Assembly (NCBI RefSeq): GCF_004118375.1
Contig: NZ_SDHX01000001.1
Location: 1,553,693 to 1,617,692, forward strand
DNA: 64,000 bases
From: Oleiharenicola lentus
GTDB lineage: Bacteria > Verrucomicrobiota > Verrucomicrobiia > Opitutales > Opitutaceae
Direction: 5' to 3'
Below the pieces are notes generated by a model. It worked only from the letters and a program-made list of their open reading frames with translations. It had not been told where the DNA came from and ran no database searches. Positions 18,083 to 26,889 of the stretch are shown piece by piece (positions within the stretch are counted from its first letter, which is position 1; every line of letters starts with the position of its first letter). Made by a program: the position numbers and the translations under genes.

Positions 18083-19876
18083 GTGAAGGAAGTCGTGCCG
18101 CAAATCTACCGCCGGTTGCTGCGTCTCTTGCGCTGGCGGTTGTGGATTGTCGAGAAGCTGCGGCCTTCGCCCTGGCAGGAGACGCTGGCGTTTGCGGCGG
18201 TGGCGGGGGTGCTCGGGGCATTGGCGGCCCTGCTGTTCCGGCATGGCATCGAGCTCGTGCATTACGTGCTCACCGGCACGGGCAGCGGCATGGTGGACTC
18301 CTTTCGAGAGTTGGAATGGTGGCAGCGACTGGCGGTGCCGACGGTGGGCGGTTGCGCGGCCGGCCTCGTGCTGCTGTTCGGCAAACGCCTGCACAAGGGA
18401 CAGAGCTCCACCGACTACATGGAGGCCATCCTCATCGGCAGCGGCGAAATCCCGGTGCGGGCCAGCCTCGTGAAAAGCACGGCGGCGATGTTTTCGATCG
18501 GGTCGGGCGGTTCGATCGGCCGCGAGGGTCCGATGGTTCAGCTGGCGGCCGTGGCGGCCTCGCTGCTCGGCCGGTGGCGGAAGCTGTCGGCGCCGCAGGT
18601 GCGCCTGCTCGTCGCCTGCGGCGGCGCCTCGGGCATCGCGTCGGCCTACAACGCGCCCATCGCGGGATCGTTTTTCGTGGCCGAGATCATCCTCGGCACC
18701 ATTGCCATGGAAAGCCTGGGGCCGCTGGCGGTTTCGGCCGTGGCGGCGACGCTCACCGTGCGCACGCTGTCCGACGCCCACACGCTCTACACGGTGCCCG
18801 CCTTCACGCTGAATTCGCTCTGGGAGATCGGCCCTTTCCTCGTGCTGGGCGTGCTGGCGGGCCTGCTGGCCCCGTGGTTCCTGCGCTCGCTGCGCTGGGC
18901 GGAGCGCCTGTTCACCGCCACCAACCTGCCGGTGCCGCTGCGCCTGGCGCTGGGCGGTCTTGTCGTGGGCTGTCTCGCCGTGTGGGTGCCCGAAGTCTGC
19001 GGCAACGGCTACAGCGTCGTGCTCGCCATCCTGAATGGTGAGCTCTTCTGGCAGGCGCTGATCTTGGTCTTCGTCTGCAAATGGGTCGCGACCGCGGCCT
19101 CATTCGGTTCCGGTGCGCCGGGAGGCGTCTTCACGCCGACGCTCTTCGTGGGCGCGGCGCTGGGGTATCTCTTCGGCCAGGGCGTGCATGCAGTCTGGCC
19201 GGCCGGGGCCGTCGATCCGCGGGCCTTTGCACTGGTCGGCATGGGGGCGCTCCTCGCCGCGGCCAGCCACGCGCCGGTCATGGCGATCATCATGCTGTTC
19301 GAGATGACGCTGAGCTACGACATCATCATGCCGCTCATGCTCTGCAGTGTCGTCGCCTACTATACCGCGCGCGGCATTGAGGACAACTCGCTCTACAGCG
19401 AGGCCCTGAAGAAAAAGGCCGCCGAGGCTCCGCTGCCGACCGTGCTGCCCGGCACCGTCGCCGACCTCCAGCGCCGCACGGTAGCCGTGCAGCTTACCGA
19501 CCACTTCGAGGACATCGCGCGCCGCTTTCTTGAGACCCGCTACGAGGAGATTTATGTGACCACCCCCGAGGGCAAATACGCGGGCGTCATCTCGCTGCAC
19601 GATATCAAGCCGCATCTCCACGACGAGACCGTGGCGACGCTCGTCATCGCCGAGGATCTGCGGCGCGACGACTCGCCGACGGTGACGCCCGAGGCCACGC
19701 TCGGTGACGCGCTGCGGTTGTTTGCCCAGCATTCCGGACAGACCCTGCCCGTGGTGGATGAACTGACCGGGCACCTGACGGGAACCTTGGTGAAGAACGA
19801 CTTGTTGCTCGCGCTTTTGGAAGGGAAGGGCGCCGTGAAACGCGGCGGGACCCTGCCACCCTGGCGGGTGGGGTGA
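18083..19876 (+). CDS. CLC-type chloride channel/transporter with CBS domains (ClcB-like)
   Basis: A 597-residue integral membrane protein with the CLC core (about residues 30-430) followed by two CBS domains (about 455-585). Filter segments are STDYMEAI (as in ClcB, in place of the GSGIP of ClcA), SIGREGPMVQ with the gating glutamate, GSGAPGGVFTPTLFVGA and ASAYNAPIAGSFFVAEI. The last segment carries Glu then Ile where CLC-ec1 has Glu202-Glu203, so the intracellular proton glutamate is missing and Cl- movement may be channel-like (inference). The start is GTG, placed nine bases after a promoter-like box. CBS domains usually bind adenine nucleotides. No operon partner. Confidence 0.9.
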   Translation: MKEVVPQIYRRLLRLLRWRLWIVEKLRPSPWQETLAFAAVAGVLGALAALLFRHGIELVHYVLTGTGSGMVDSFRELEWWQRLAVPTVGGCAAGLVLLFGKRLHKGQSSTDYMEAILIGSGEIPVRASLVKSTAAMFSIGSGGSIGREGPMVQLAAVAASLLGRWRKLSAPQVRLLVACGGASGIASAYNAPIAGSFFVAEIILGTIAMESLGPLAVSAVAATLTVRTLSDAHTLYTVPAFTLNSLWEIGPFLVLGVLAGLLAPWFLRSLRWAERLFTATNLPVPLRLALGGLVVGCLAVWVPEVCGNGYSVVLAILNGELFWQALILVFVCKWVATAASFGSGAPGGVFTPTLFVGAALGYLFGQGVHAVWPAGAVDPRAFALVGMGALLAAASHAPVMAIIMLFEMTLSYDIIMPLMLCSVVAYYTARGIEDNSLYSEALKKKAAEAPLPTVLPGTVADLQRRTVAVQLTDHFEDIARRFLETRYEEIYVTTPEGKYAGVISLHDIKPHLHDETVATLVIAEDLRRDDSPTVTPEATLGDALRLFAQHSGQTLPVVDELTGHLTGTLVKNDLLLALLEGKGAVKRGGTLPPWRVG

Positions 19877-19893
19877 GCAGGCGGAAAATGCAG

Positions 19894-19956
19894 GGGTGCG
19901 CCTTGTGCGCGCCCGCTCGGGCGTAATGCAGGGCGCGGTCGAGCCGCGCCCCTACA
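19894..19956. repeat. Double-hairpin repeat (TGTAG family) upstream of the phosphate regulon
   Basis: Hairpin 1 at 19894-19914 has stem GGGTGCGC / GCGCGCCC and loop CTTGT. Hairpin 2 at 19931-19951 has a perfect 8-bp stem GGGCGCGG / CCGCGCCC and loop TCGAG, followed by CTACA. The two are near-inverted copies, as in other BIME-like elements of this window. Confidence 0.7.
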
Positions 19957-19997
19957 CTTCAGGCGAAGCAGGCTAAACCCCCGCTAGTTTCCCCCTT

Positions 19998-20041
19998 CGT
20001 CACACGGGCGTCACGAAACCGTAACATGAGCCCCCTAGGAT
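19998..20041 (+). promoter_or_regulatory. Pho-box-like triple direct repeat and -10 element
   Basis: Three heptamers, CGTCACA (19998), CGTCACG (20009) and CGTAACA (20020), are spaced exactly 11 bp apart with 4-bp linkers. This is the geometry of PhoB boxes (two or more TGTCA-type heptamers on one DNA face). A -10-like TAGGAT at 20036 lies nine bases after the last heptamer, as in PhoB-activated promoters, where the box replaces the -35. It stands before the porin-pstS genes, which suits phosphate-starvation control. Confidence 0.75.
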
Positions 20042-20102
20042 GCGCCTGCGATTCGGCAACCTGCCGGGCGCACTGTTCACCCAAGCATCCATCCATCCGA
20101 TC

Positions 20103-21446
20103 ATGTTCAACCTTAAATCCAAAGTGACCGCCGTGCTGGCCGCCCTGATGTGCGCCGGCTCCGCCCTCGCCCAAGACAGCGGCCCGCTCATCGAGCTGCT
20201 CATCCGCAAGGGTGTCCTCAACGACCAGGAGGCCGAAGAGCTTCGCGCCGAGCTCGTGAAGGACTTCGCGGCCAACACCGCTGCGGGCAAGCTGAACCTT
20301 TCCTCCACGCTCTCCGAGTTCCGCATCGCCGGCGACCTGCGCGTCCGTTACGAGAGCCGCGGCGGCGAACTGACCAACGGTGACGACCAGAAGCGCGACC
20401 GTTTCCGTTACCGCGTCCGCACCGCCCTGACCGGCAAGGTGCTGCAGAACTGGGGCTGGGGCGTCCGCCTGGAATCCGGTGGCGGCAGCCGTTCGACCAA
20501 CGTCACGCTCGCCGACGACGGCGGTCCTTACGCCAAGACCAACGACGGCCTCTACATCGGCCAGATCTACGCGACCTGGGCGCCGACCCCGGAGTGGACC
20601 TTCACCGCCGGCCGCATGGCCAACCCGCTCGTGACCACCGCGATGGTCTGGGACGGTGACATCAACCCCGAGGGCCTCGCCGAGCAGTTCCGCACCCGCC
20701 GCGGCAACAACGAGTTCTTTGTCACGCTCGCGCAGTTCGTCTATGGCACCTCGGGCAACCAGGACCCCTTCGCGGCCATCACGTCCGCCAACATCGCCGG
20801 CACCGAGGACCTCTTCCTCACCGCCTGGCAGGGCGGCTACAAGCGCTACCTCTACGGCCCGACGAACTTCTTCCAGATCGCCCCGGTTCTCTACTACTAC
20901 GCCGGCGCCGACCAGCGCGCCAACATCGCGGCCTTCAACGGCGCCATGTCCGCCACCAACGCCGCCCCGGTCAACAACCTGTCGGTCCTCGAGATCCCGT
21001 TCGAATACAACTGGGTCGCCGCCAACGGCGTGCCGCTCCGCGCCTTCGCCGATTTCGCCATCAACCTCGATGCCGATGCCCGCGCCCGCAAGTTCGGCCG
21101 CACCGACCTGGACGGCGAGGACAAGGCCTTCCACCTCGGCCTCCAATACGGCAAGGCGTCGCTCCCCGGCGAGTGGGACGCCCGCGTCATCTACCAGTCG
21201 GTCGGCTCCTTTGCGCTCGATGCCAACCTGGTCGATTCCGACCTCTTCGACAGTCGCACCAACATGGAAGGCTTCATCGTCGGCGCCAACTACGCCCTCG
21301 GTGCCGCCACCCAGCTCAGCCTCACCTACGCCAACGCCGAGCGTAAGAACAACAGTGTGATCGCCTCCGGTTCCGGCGACATCGGTGCCAACAACGCCCT
21401 CGCCGACTACTGGCTCCTGCAGGTCGATCTGAACGTTAAATTCTAA
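20103..21446 (+). CDS. Putative phosphate-regulated outer membrane porin
   Basis: A 447-residue exported beta-barrel protein. The signal peptide is MFNLKSKVTAVLAALMCAG with cleavage after ALA (AQDSG). A short periplasmic helix (LIELLIRKGVLNDQEAEELR) is followed by about sixteen alternating aromatic strands, ending in WLLQVDLNVKF with the C-terminal Phe expected for BAM-assembled proteins. This layout (SLH/helix-like N-terminus plus barrel) matches the verrucomicrobial 'putative porin' group and is analogous to OprP/OprO. An upstream in-frame ATG 63 bases earlier lies in the promoter region and is rejected. It is followed after 20 bases by pstS, so it is probably the phosphate-inducible outer-membrane pore of the uptake system (inference from context). 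Confidence 0.8.
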   Translation: MFNLKSKVTAVLAALMCAGSALAQDSGPLIELLIRKGVLNDQEAEELRAELVKDFAANTAAGKLNLSSTLSEFRIAGDLRVRYESRGGELTNGDDQKRDRFRYRVRTALTGKVLQNWGWGVRLESGGGSRSTNVTLADDGGPYAKTNDGLYIGQIYATWAPTPEWTFTAGRMANPLVTTAMVWDGDINPEGLAEQFRTRRGNNEFFVTLAQFVYGTSGNQDPFAAITSANIAGTEDLFLTAWQGGYKRYLYGPTNFFQIAPVLYYYAGADQRANIAAFNGAMSATNAAPVNNLSVLEIPFEYNWVAANGVPLRAFADFAINLDADARARKFGRTDLDGEDKAFHLGLQYGKASLPGEWDARVIYQSVGSFALDANLVDSDLFDSRTNMEGFIVGANYALGAATQLSLTYANAERKNNSVIASGSGDIGANNALADYWLLQVDLNVKF

Positions 21447-21466
21447 ACTTACCACCTCTCCCAACC

Positions 21467-22300
21467 ATGAAAAAGACCGTCCTCTTCCTCGCCGCCGCGC
21501 TGCTCGCCGCCGGTTCCGCTTCCGCCCAGAAGCTCGTCATCAAGGGCTCCGACACCCTCGGCGCCAAGATGGTGCCGCAGGCCGCCGAGGCCTTCCGCGC
21601 CAAGAATCCGGGCGTCGTGTTCGAGATTGCCGCCGAAGGTTCCACCACCGGCATCGCCGCCATCACCGACAGCACGGCCGATATCGGCATGTCCTCGCGC
21701 CGCGCCCGTCCGACCGAGATGTCCGCCGCGCAGGCCAAGGGCGTTTCGATGAAGCCGATCATCGTCTCCTACGACGGCATGGCCGTCATCGTGAACGAGA
21801 ACAACCCGGTCACGAAGCTCACGCTCCGCCAGGTCGAGCAGATCTTCGCCGGCGACGTAAACGACTGGAGTGCCGTGGGTGGCAACGCCGGCCCATTCTC
21901 CATCTACACGCGCAATACCTCCTCCGGCACCTATCAGGACTGGAAGGACCTCGCCATGAAGAAGCGCGACTACGCCAGCTCCTCGCAGAAGATGGCCGGC
22001 AACGAGCAGATCGCCGCCGAGGTGGGCAAGAACCCCAACGGCATCGGCTACGTCGGCGTCGCCTACGTCAACGCCCCCGGCGTCAAGGTGGTTCCGATCG
22101 TGAACAAGGACGGTAATCTGGTCACTCCGACCGCCGCCAACGTCCACGCCAAGACCTATCCCTATGCCCGCCCGAACTTCTTCTACACCAACGGCGAGCC
22201 CCACGGTCTCGCGGCCCAGTTCATCGAGTATCTGCTGAGCGCGGAAGGCCAGGCCATTGTCGAGAAGTCCGGTTTCATCCCGGTTCCGGTTAAGTCCTGA
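21467..22300 (+). CDS. pstS: Phosphate ABC transporter substrate-binding protein PstS
   Basis: Periplasmic phosphate-binding protein, 277 residues, the short PstS type. Signal peptide MKKTVLFLAAALLAAGSASA, then KLVIKGSDTLG, the first phosphate-contacting loop. Further ligand segments are AEGSTTGIAAI, ADIGMSSRRA and RNTSSGTYQDW. It is co-transcribed with the porin from the Pho-box promoter, and its transcript appears to end at a strong hairpin 27 bases downstream. pstC follows under its own Pho-box-like element. High PstS expression relative to the permease would explain that split (inference). Confidence 0.92.
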   Translation: MKKTVLFLAAALLAAGSASAQKLVIKGSDTLGAKMVPQAAEAFRAKNPGVVFEIAAEGSTTGIAAITDSTADIGMSSRRARPTEMSAAQAKGVSMKPIIVSYDGMAVIVNENNPVTKLTLRQVEQIFAGDVNDWSAVGGNAGPFSIYTRNTSSGTYQDWKDLAMKKRDYASSSQKMAGNEQIAAEVGKNPNGIGYVGVAYVNAPGVKVVPIVNKDGNLVTPTAANVHAKTYPYARPNFFYTNGEPHGLAAQFIEYLLSAEGQAIVEKSGFIPVPVKS

Positions 22301-22326
22301 TTCGCACCGGTTCCAACCCTCCCCCC

Positions 22327-22366
22327 GCCGCCCGCGAGTCCTGTCAGGAGCGCGGGCGGCGCTTTT
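22327..22366 (+). terminator. Terminator after pstS
   Basis: A 10-bp perfect stem (GCCGCCCGCG at 22327 and CGCGGGCGGC at 22351) has an inner TCCTG/CAGGA extension and is followed by GCTTTTGT. It ends exactly where the next Pho-box-like heptamer begins. Confidence 0.75.
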
Positions 22367-22383
22367 GTAACACAACCGTAACC
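22366..22383 (+). promoter_or_regulatory. Second Pho-box-like repeat, before pstC
   Basis: Two heptamers, TGTAACA (22366) and CGTAACC (22377), are 11 bp apart and related to CGTAACA in the porin promoter. They begin in the T-tract of the pstS terminator and lie 55 bases before pstC. No good -10 is visible, so the strength is uncertain. Confidence 0.55.
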
Positions 22384-22437
22384 TGCGCCCATTGACCGGC
22401 CCCCCGGCCCGGTCCGAGCCTTGGCGCGTCACCCGGT

Positions 22438-24087
22438 ATGTCCGATCCGACTCTTCAAACGCCCGCCGCCCGCCCGACCACCCGCGAAGCGCTTTTGCGC
22501 CGGCGCCGGAGCTGGTTCTTCGGCCTCAGCGGCGAGCAGGCGGCCAAGTTGCTCTTCCAGGGCAACGCCACCATCTCGATCATCGTGCTCGCGCTGATCA
22601 CGTTCACGATCTTCAGCGACGCGGTGGGCTTCATCCCGCAGAACCGCGAGAACCTCGAGACCTACCGCCGCGCCGGCTTGGAGCTGGTGGACATGTTGCG
22701 CGGCCAGGTGCAGAGCCACAGCGCGCTCTCACGCTACCTGAGCAGCGCCCGCCAGGAGGAGCTCGCCCGTCTCACCGGTCCCGGGGGCATCGCCCTCCCC
22801 GAGGCCAACGCCCGGCTCGAGGCCTTCGACGCCTACGCCGACCGCTACGCCAATTCCATCGGCGACCACGAGACGATCCTCGGCGAGATGACCGACATGG
22901 TTTCCTCGCTCAAGGAGCGCCACGCCGTGGCCGCCGACCTGCGAGCGGCCCGGCAGAATCTCATTGATGGCATGCGCACCGCGCCGGCCGAGCGCGCCGC
23001 CACGCTCAAGGCCGAAGCCGACGCGATGGAAATTGAAACCATCGACTTTGCCGCCGAGATCAAGCCGTTGCTCGCCATGCGCCCGGCGGTCGCCGAGGCC
23101 AACGTCCGGCTGGTCCAGTCCCTCAAGGAACTGAGCGGGGCGGTGCCTGCGGCGGAAGCCCCGGCCCTGCGGCGCAAGCTGGAGCGCTTCAAGGATCTGA
23201 ACGTTCGCTACATTGCCGAGATCTCCGACACGGAGAAACGGATCATGGCCTGGGACCAGACCAAGCCGGTCGGCATCCTCGAATCGCTCAGCGCCTTCGC
23301 CTTCGGCCGCAAATGGGTGACCGCCAGCTTCTGGCAGGACTGGTATGGCATCATCCCGCTCTTCGCCGGTTCGCTGCTCATCGCGCTGCTGGCCCTCGTG
23401 ATCGCCATTCCGCTCGGCGTCGCCGCGGCCATCTACGTCAATCAGGTCGCCACCGCGGGCGAGCAAAAGTTCATCAAGCCGACCATCGAGTTCATCGCCG
23501 CCATCCCCAGCGTGGTCCTCGGTTTCTTCGGCATCGCCGTCCTGGGTCAGACGTTGCGCCAGGTCTCGCAGTCCCCGTGGCTCGACTGGGTGCCGGGCTT
23601 TCCGATGCTGGAGCGCCTCAATTCCGCCACGGCCGCCTGCCTGCTCGCCCTGATGGCGGTGCCCACCATTTTCTCGCTGGCCGAGGACGCGATCAACAAC
23701 GTGCCGCGCTCCTTCAAGGAGGCCTCGCTGGCGCTCGGGGCCACGCGCCTCCAGACCATCATCCGCATCGTCATCCCCGCCGCGCTCTCCGGCATCATGG
23801 CCGCCATCCTCCTCGGTTTCGGCCGCGTGATCGGCGAGACGATGGTCGTGCTGCTCTGCGCCGGCAATCGGATCGAGATTCCCGACTTCAGCGCCGGTTT
23901 CGGTGCGGTCTTCCAGCCCGTGCACACCATGACCGGCATCATCGCGCAGGAAATGGGCGAGGTCGTGCGCCACAGCATCCACTACCGCGCGCTCTTCATG
24001 GTCGGCGTCGTGCTCTTCCTCATTTCCATGCTCATCAACTGGCTCGCGCAGAAAATCGTGCGCCGCTACCGCATCTCCATCGGCTGA
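22438..24087 (+). CDS. pstC: Phosphate ABC transporter permease PstC, with long periplasmic insertion
   Basis: Inner-membrane permease of the high-affinity phosphate importer. At 549 residues it is far longer than the usual ~300-330. The first membrane segment (about 38-60, ATISIIVLALITFTIFSDAV) is followed by roughly 230 residues of charged, Ala/Glu/Arg-rich helix (about 65-290), and only then by the five-segment MetI core (303-540). The EAA loop EASLALGATRLQTIIRIVI is near residue 432. The insertion lies between the first and second segments, so it should be periplasmic, where it could meet PstS or the porin (inference). pstA follows after three bases. Confidence 0.9.
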   Translation: MSDPTLQTPAARPTTREALLRRRRSWFFGLSGEQAAKLLFQGNATISIIVLALITFTIFSDAVGFIPQNRENLETYRRAGLELVDMLRGQVQSHSALSRYLSSARQEELARLTGPGGIALPEANARLEAFDAYADRYANSIGDHETILGEMTDMVSSLKERHAVAADLRAARQNLIDGMRTAPAERAATLKAEADAMEIETIDFAAEIKPLLAMRPAVAEANVRLVQSLKELSGAVPAAEAPALRRKLERFKDLNVRYIAEISDTEKRIMAWDQTKPVGILESLSAFAFGRKWVTASFWQDWYGIIPLFAGSLLIALLALVIAIPLGVAAAIYVNQVATAGEQKFIKPTIEFIAAIPSVVLGFFGIAVLGQTLRQVSQSPWLDWVPGFPMLERLNSATAACLLALMAVPTIFSLAEDAINNVPRSFKEASLALGATRLQTIIRIVIPAALSGIMAAILLGFGRVIGETMVVLLCAGNRIEIPDFSAGFGAVFQPVHTMTGIIAQEMGEVVRHSIHYRALFMVGVVLFLISMLINWLAQKIVRRYRISIG

Positions 24088-24090
24088 CCC

Positions 24091-25133
24091 ATGAGCGCCT
24101 CCGACGCCAAGATTTATGCGAAGTCCTCTCCCGCCAAGCGCGTCGAGCAGGGCGTGTTCTGGCTCCTCCGCCTCAGCACCTACTTCGTGCTGGCCTGCGC
24201 CGTGTTCATCTTCCTCGACATCGGCCTGAAGGGCGGGGCGGTGATTTTCCAGACCAAGGCCCCCTTCATCAACGTGCCCTTTCTCACCCAGGCGCCCGAG
24301 ACGCTCAATGTCTTCGAGCTGGACGGGAAAAAGACGACGATGGGGGACCGCGAGTTCCGCGCGTTCAAGGAACTGCCGGGCAACGCGGAGCGGCTCAAGG
24401 GCGTGCGGATCGAGACTTTCGTCTATTCCTCGGGTGGCATTTTCCCCAACATCGTGGGCACGATCCTGCTGGTCGTCGGCTCCATCGTCATTGCGCTGGT
24501 GCTCGGCATCATCAGCGCCATCTACCTGAGCGAGTACGCGAGTGACGGTCCGTTCATCCGTTTCCTGCGCCTGTCCATCGTCAACCTCGCGGGCGTGCCC
24601 TCCATCGTCTATGGTCTGTTTGGCTTCGGCATGTTTGTCATCGCGCTGAACATGGGCGTTTCGCTCCTCGCGGGCTGGCTGACCCTCGCGTTCATGGTGC
24701 TGCCGATCATCATCACCGCCTCGGAGGAGGCGCTGAAGGCCGTGCCCAAGGGCTACCGCGAGGGCTCGCTCGCCCTCGGGGCCACCAAGCTGCAGACGAT
24801 CCTCACCAACGTCCTGCCCTACGCCCTGCCGGGCATCCTCACCTCCTCGGTGCTCTCCATCGCGCGTGTGGCGGGCGAGACTGCGCCCATCATGTTCACC
24901 GCCGCCTTCGTGGTCCGCGACGAGCTGCCCTGGCAGGTGCAGAAGGCGACCGACTTTTTCTTCCAGGGTGTCATGGCGCTGCCCTACCACATCTATGTGG
25001 TGGCCTCCAAGATTCCCCAAAACGAATACACGCACGGCGTCCAATACGGCACGGCGTTCGTGTTCCTGTTCACCGTGGCCGCCATCGCGATGACTTCCAT
25101 CGTGCTGCGCGTCCGTTTGCGCAAAAAATACAA

Positions 25134-25140
<7 letters not shown>
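24091..25140 (+). CDS. pstA: Phosphate ABC transporter permease PstA
   Basis: Second phosphate permease, 349 residues. The first membrane segment is at about 30-48 ([18 protein letters not shown]). About 75 extra periplasmic residues follow ([20 protein letters not shown] onward), then the MetI core starting near [17 protein letters not shown]. The EAA loop [19 protein letters not shown] is near residue 225. Like PstC it carries an enlarged first periplasmic loop. Its stop codon overlaps the pstB start region, so the genes are translationally coupled. Confidence 0.92.
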
Positions 25141-26006
<866 letters not shown>

Positions 26007-26019
26007 CCGATCAACGCAG

Positions 26020-26119
26020 TTAACCACTAAACCACACCAATGAGCACTAATGCTGAACTGACTTTTTTGTCCGTCCTTTTGGCCGGATTAGTGAGAAATT
26101 AGTGGTCATTAGTGGTTAA
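26020..26119. repeat. Inverted repeat, TTAACCACTAAT family
   Basis: The left arm (26020-26051) starts TTAACCACTAA and ends GAGCACTAAT. The right arm (26087-26119) carries ATTAGTGAG, ATTAGTGG and ATTAGTGGTTAA. The element is much lower in G+C than the flanking genes. It separates pstB from phoU and ends 11 bases before the phoU start. Confidence 0.75.
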
Positions 26120-26130
26120 AAATCTTTCCC

Positions 26131-26829
26131 ATGAAACGCTTCTTCGACGCCGAGCTGGAAAACTTCCGCGGCAACCTGCTCCAGATGGGCGAGCGCTCCA
26201 TTGAGCAGACCCGTCTGGCCATGCGCGCGCTCACCGAGTCTGACATTACCCTGGCCGACAAGGTCATCGCCGCCGACGACGAGATCGACAAGCTGGAGGT
26301 GAAGATCGACGAGGAGGCCATCCGCTACATGACGCTCCGCGGTCCCGTCGCCTCCGAGCTGCGTCTCGTCGTCGTGGGCATGAAGGCCTCGCACGATCTG
26401 GAGCGGGTGGGGGACGAGGCCACGAGCATCGCCCGCCGGGCCCGCAAGCTCGCCATCGAGCCCCGCATCGAGCTTTACGCCGACCTCCCGCGCATGACCA
26501 ACATCGCGCTGGAGATGCTCCGCTCCGCCCTCGACTGCTTCGTGCAGGAGGACGAGCAGAAGGCCCTGGCCGTGATCCGGCGCGACTCCGAGGTGGATAA
26601 CCTCAACCGCCTGGTCTATCGCCGCCTCACCAGCTACATGCTGGAAAAGCCCGACACGATCGCCCGCGCGCTGGAGCTGATGTTCATTTCCAAGTCCGTC
26701 GAGCGCATCGCCGACCATGCGACCAACATCGCCGAGGAAATGGTCTTCCTCGCCGGCGGCCAGGACATTCGCCACAGCCACCTGGCCAAGGGCGAAACCC
26801 CCATCCTCGACACGAACCCGCCGATGTGA
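26131..26829 (+). CDS. phoU: Phosphate signalling protein PhoU
   Basis: Cytosolic metal-binding regulator that links PstB activity to the PhoR-PhoB kinase system and represses it when phosphate is ample. At 232 residues it is the usual length. It has two three-helix PhoU repeats, with the conserved motifs ELRLVVVGMKASHDLERVGDE trimmed to its core DLERVGDEA in the first and SVERIADHATNIAEE in the second. Its place at the end of the pst cluster is standard. No phoB/phoR pair is adjacent; the only kinase-regulator pair of this window lies at 39-41.6 kb. Confidence 0.92.
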   Translation: MKRFFDAELENFRGNLLQMGERSIEQTRLAMRALTESDITLADKVIAADDEIDKLEVKIDEEAIRYMTLRGPVASELRLVVVGMKASHDLERVGDEATSIARRARKLAIEPRIELYADLPRMTNIALEMLRSALDCFVQEDEQKALAVIRRDSEVDNLNRLVYRRLTSYMLEKPDTIARALELMFISKSVERIADHATNIAEEMVFLAGGQDIRHSHLAKGETPILDTNPPM

Positions 26830-26889
26830 GGATGGCGGCGGCGGGGCCGGCGCCTGGTGCAGCCGGTCGCTCCACCGCCAAGTTTCGCC

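Noticed and set aside
22729-25044. Minus-strand frame of about 770 codons opposite pstC and pstA
   Set aside because: It lies wholly opposite two clear permease genes, and its Asp/His/Arg-rich composition is that of a shadow frame.
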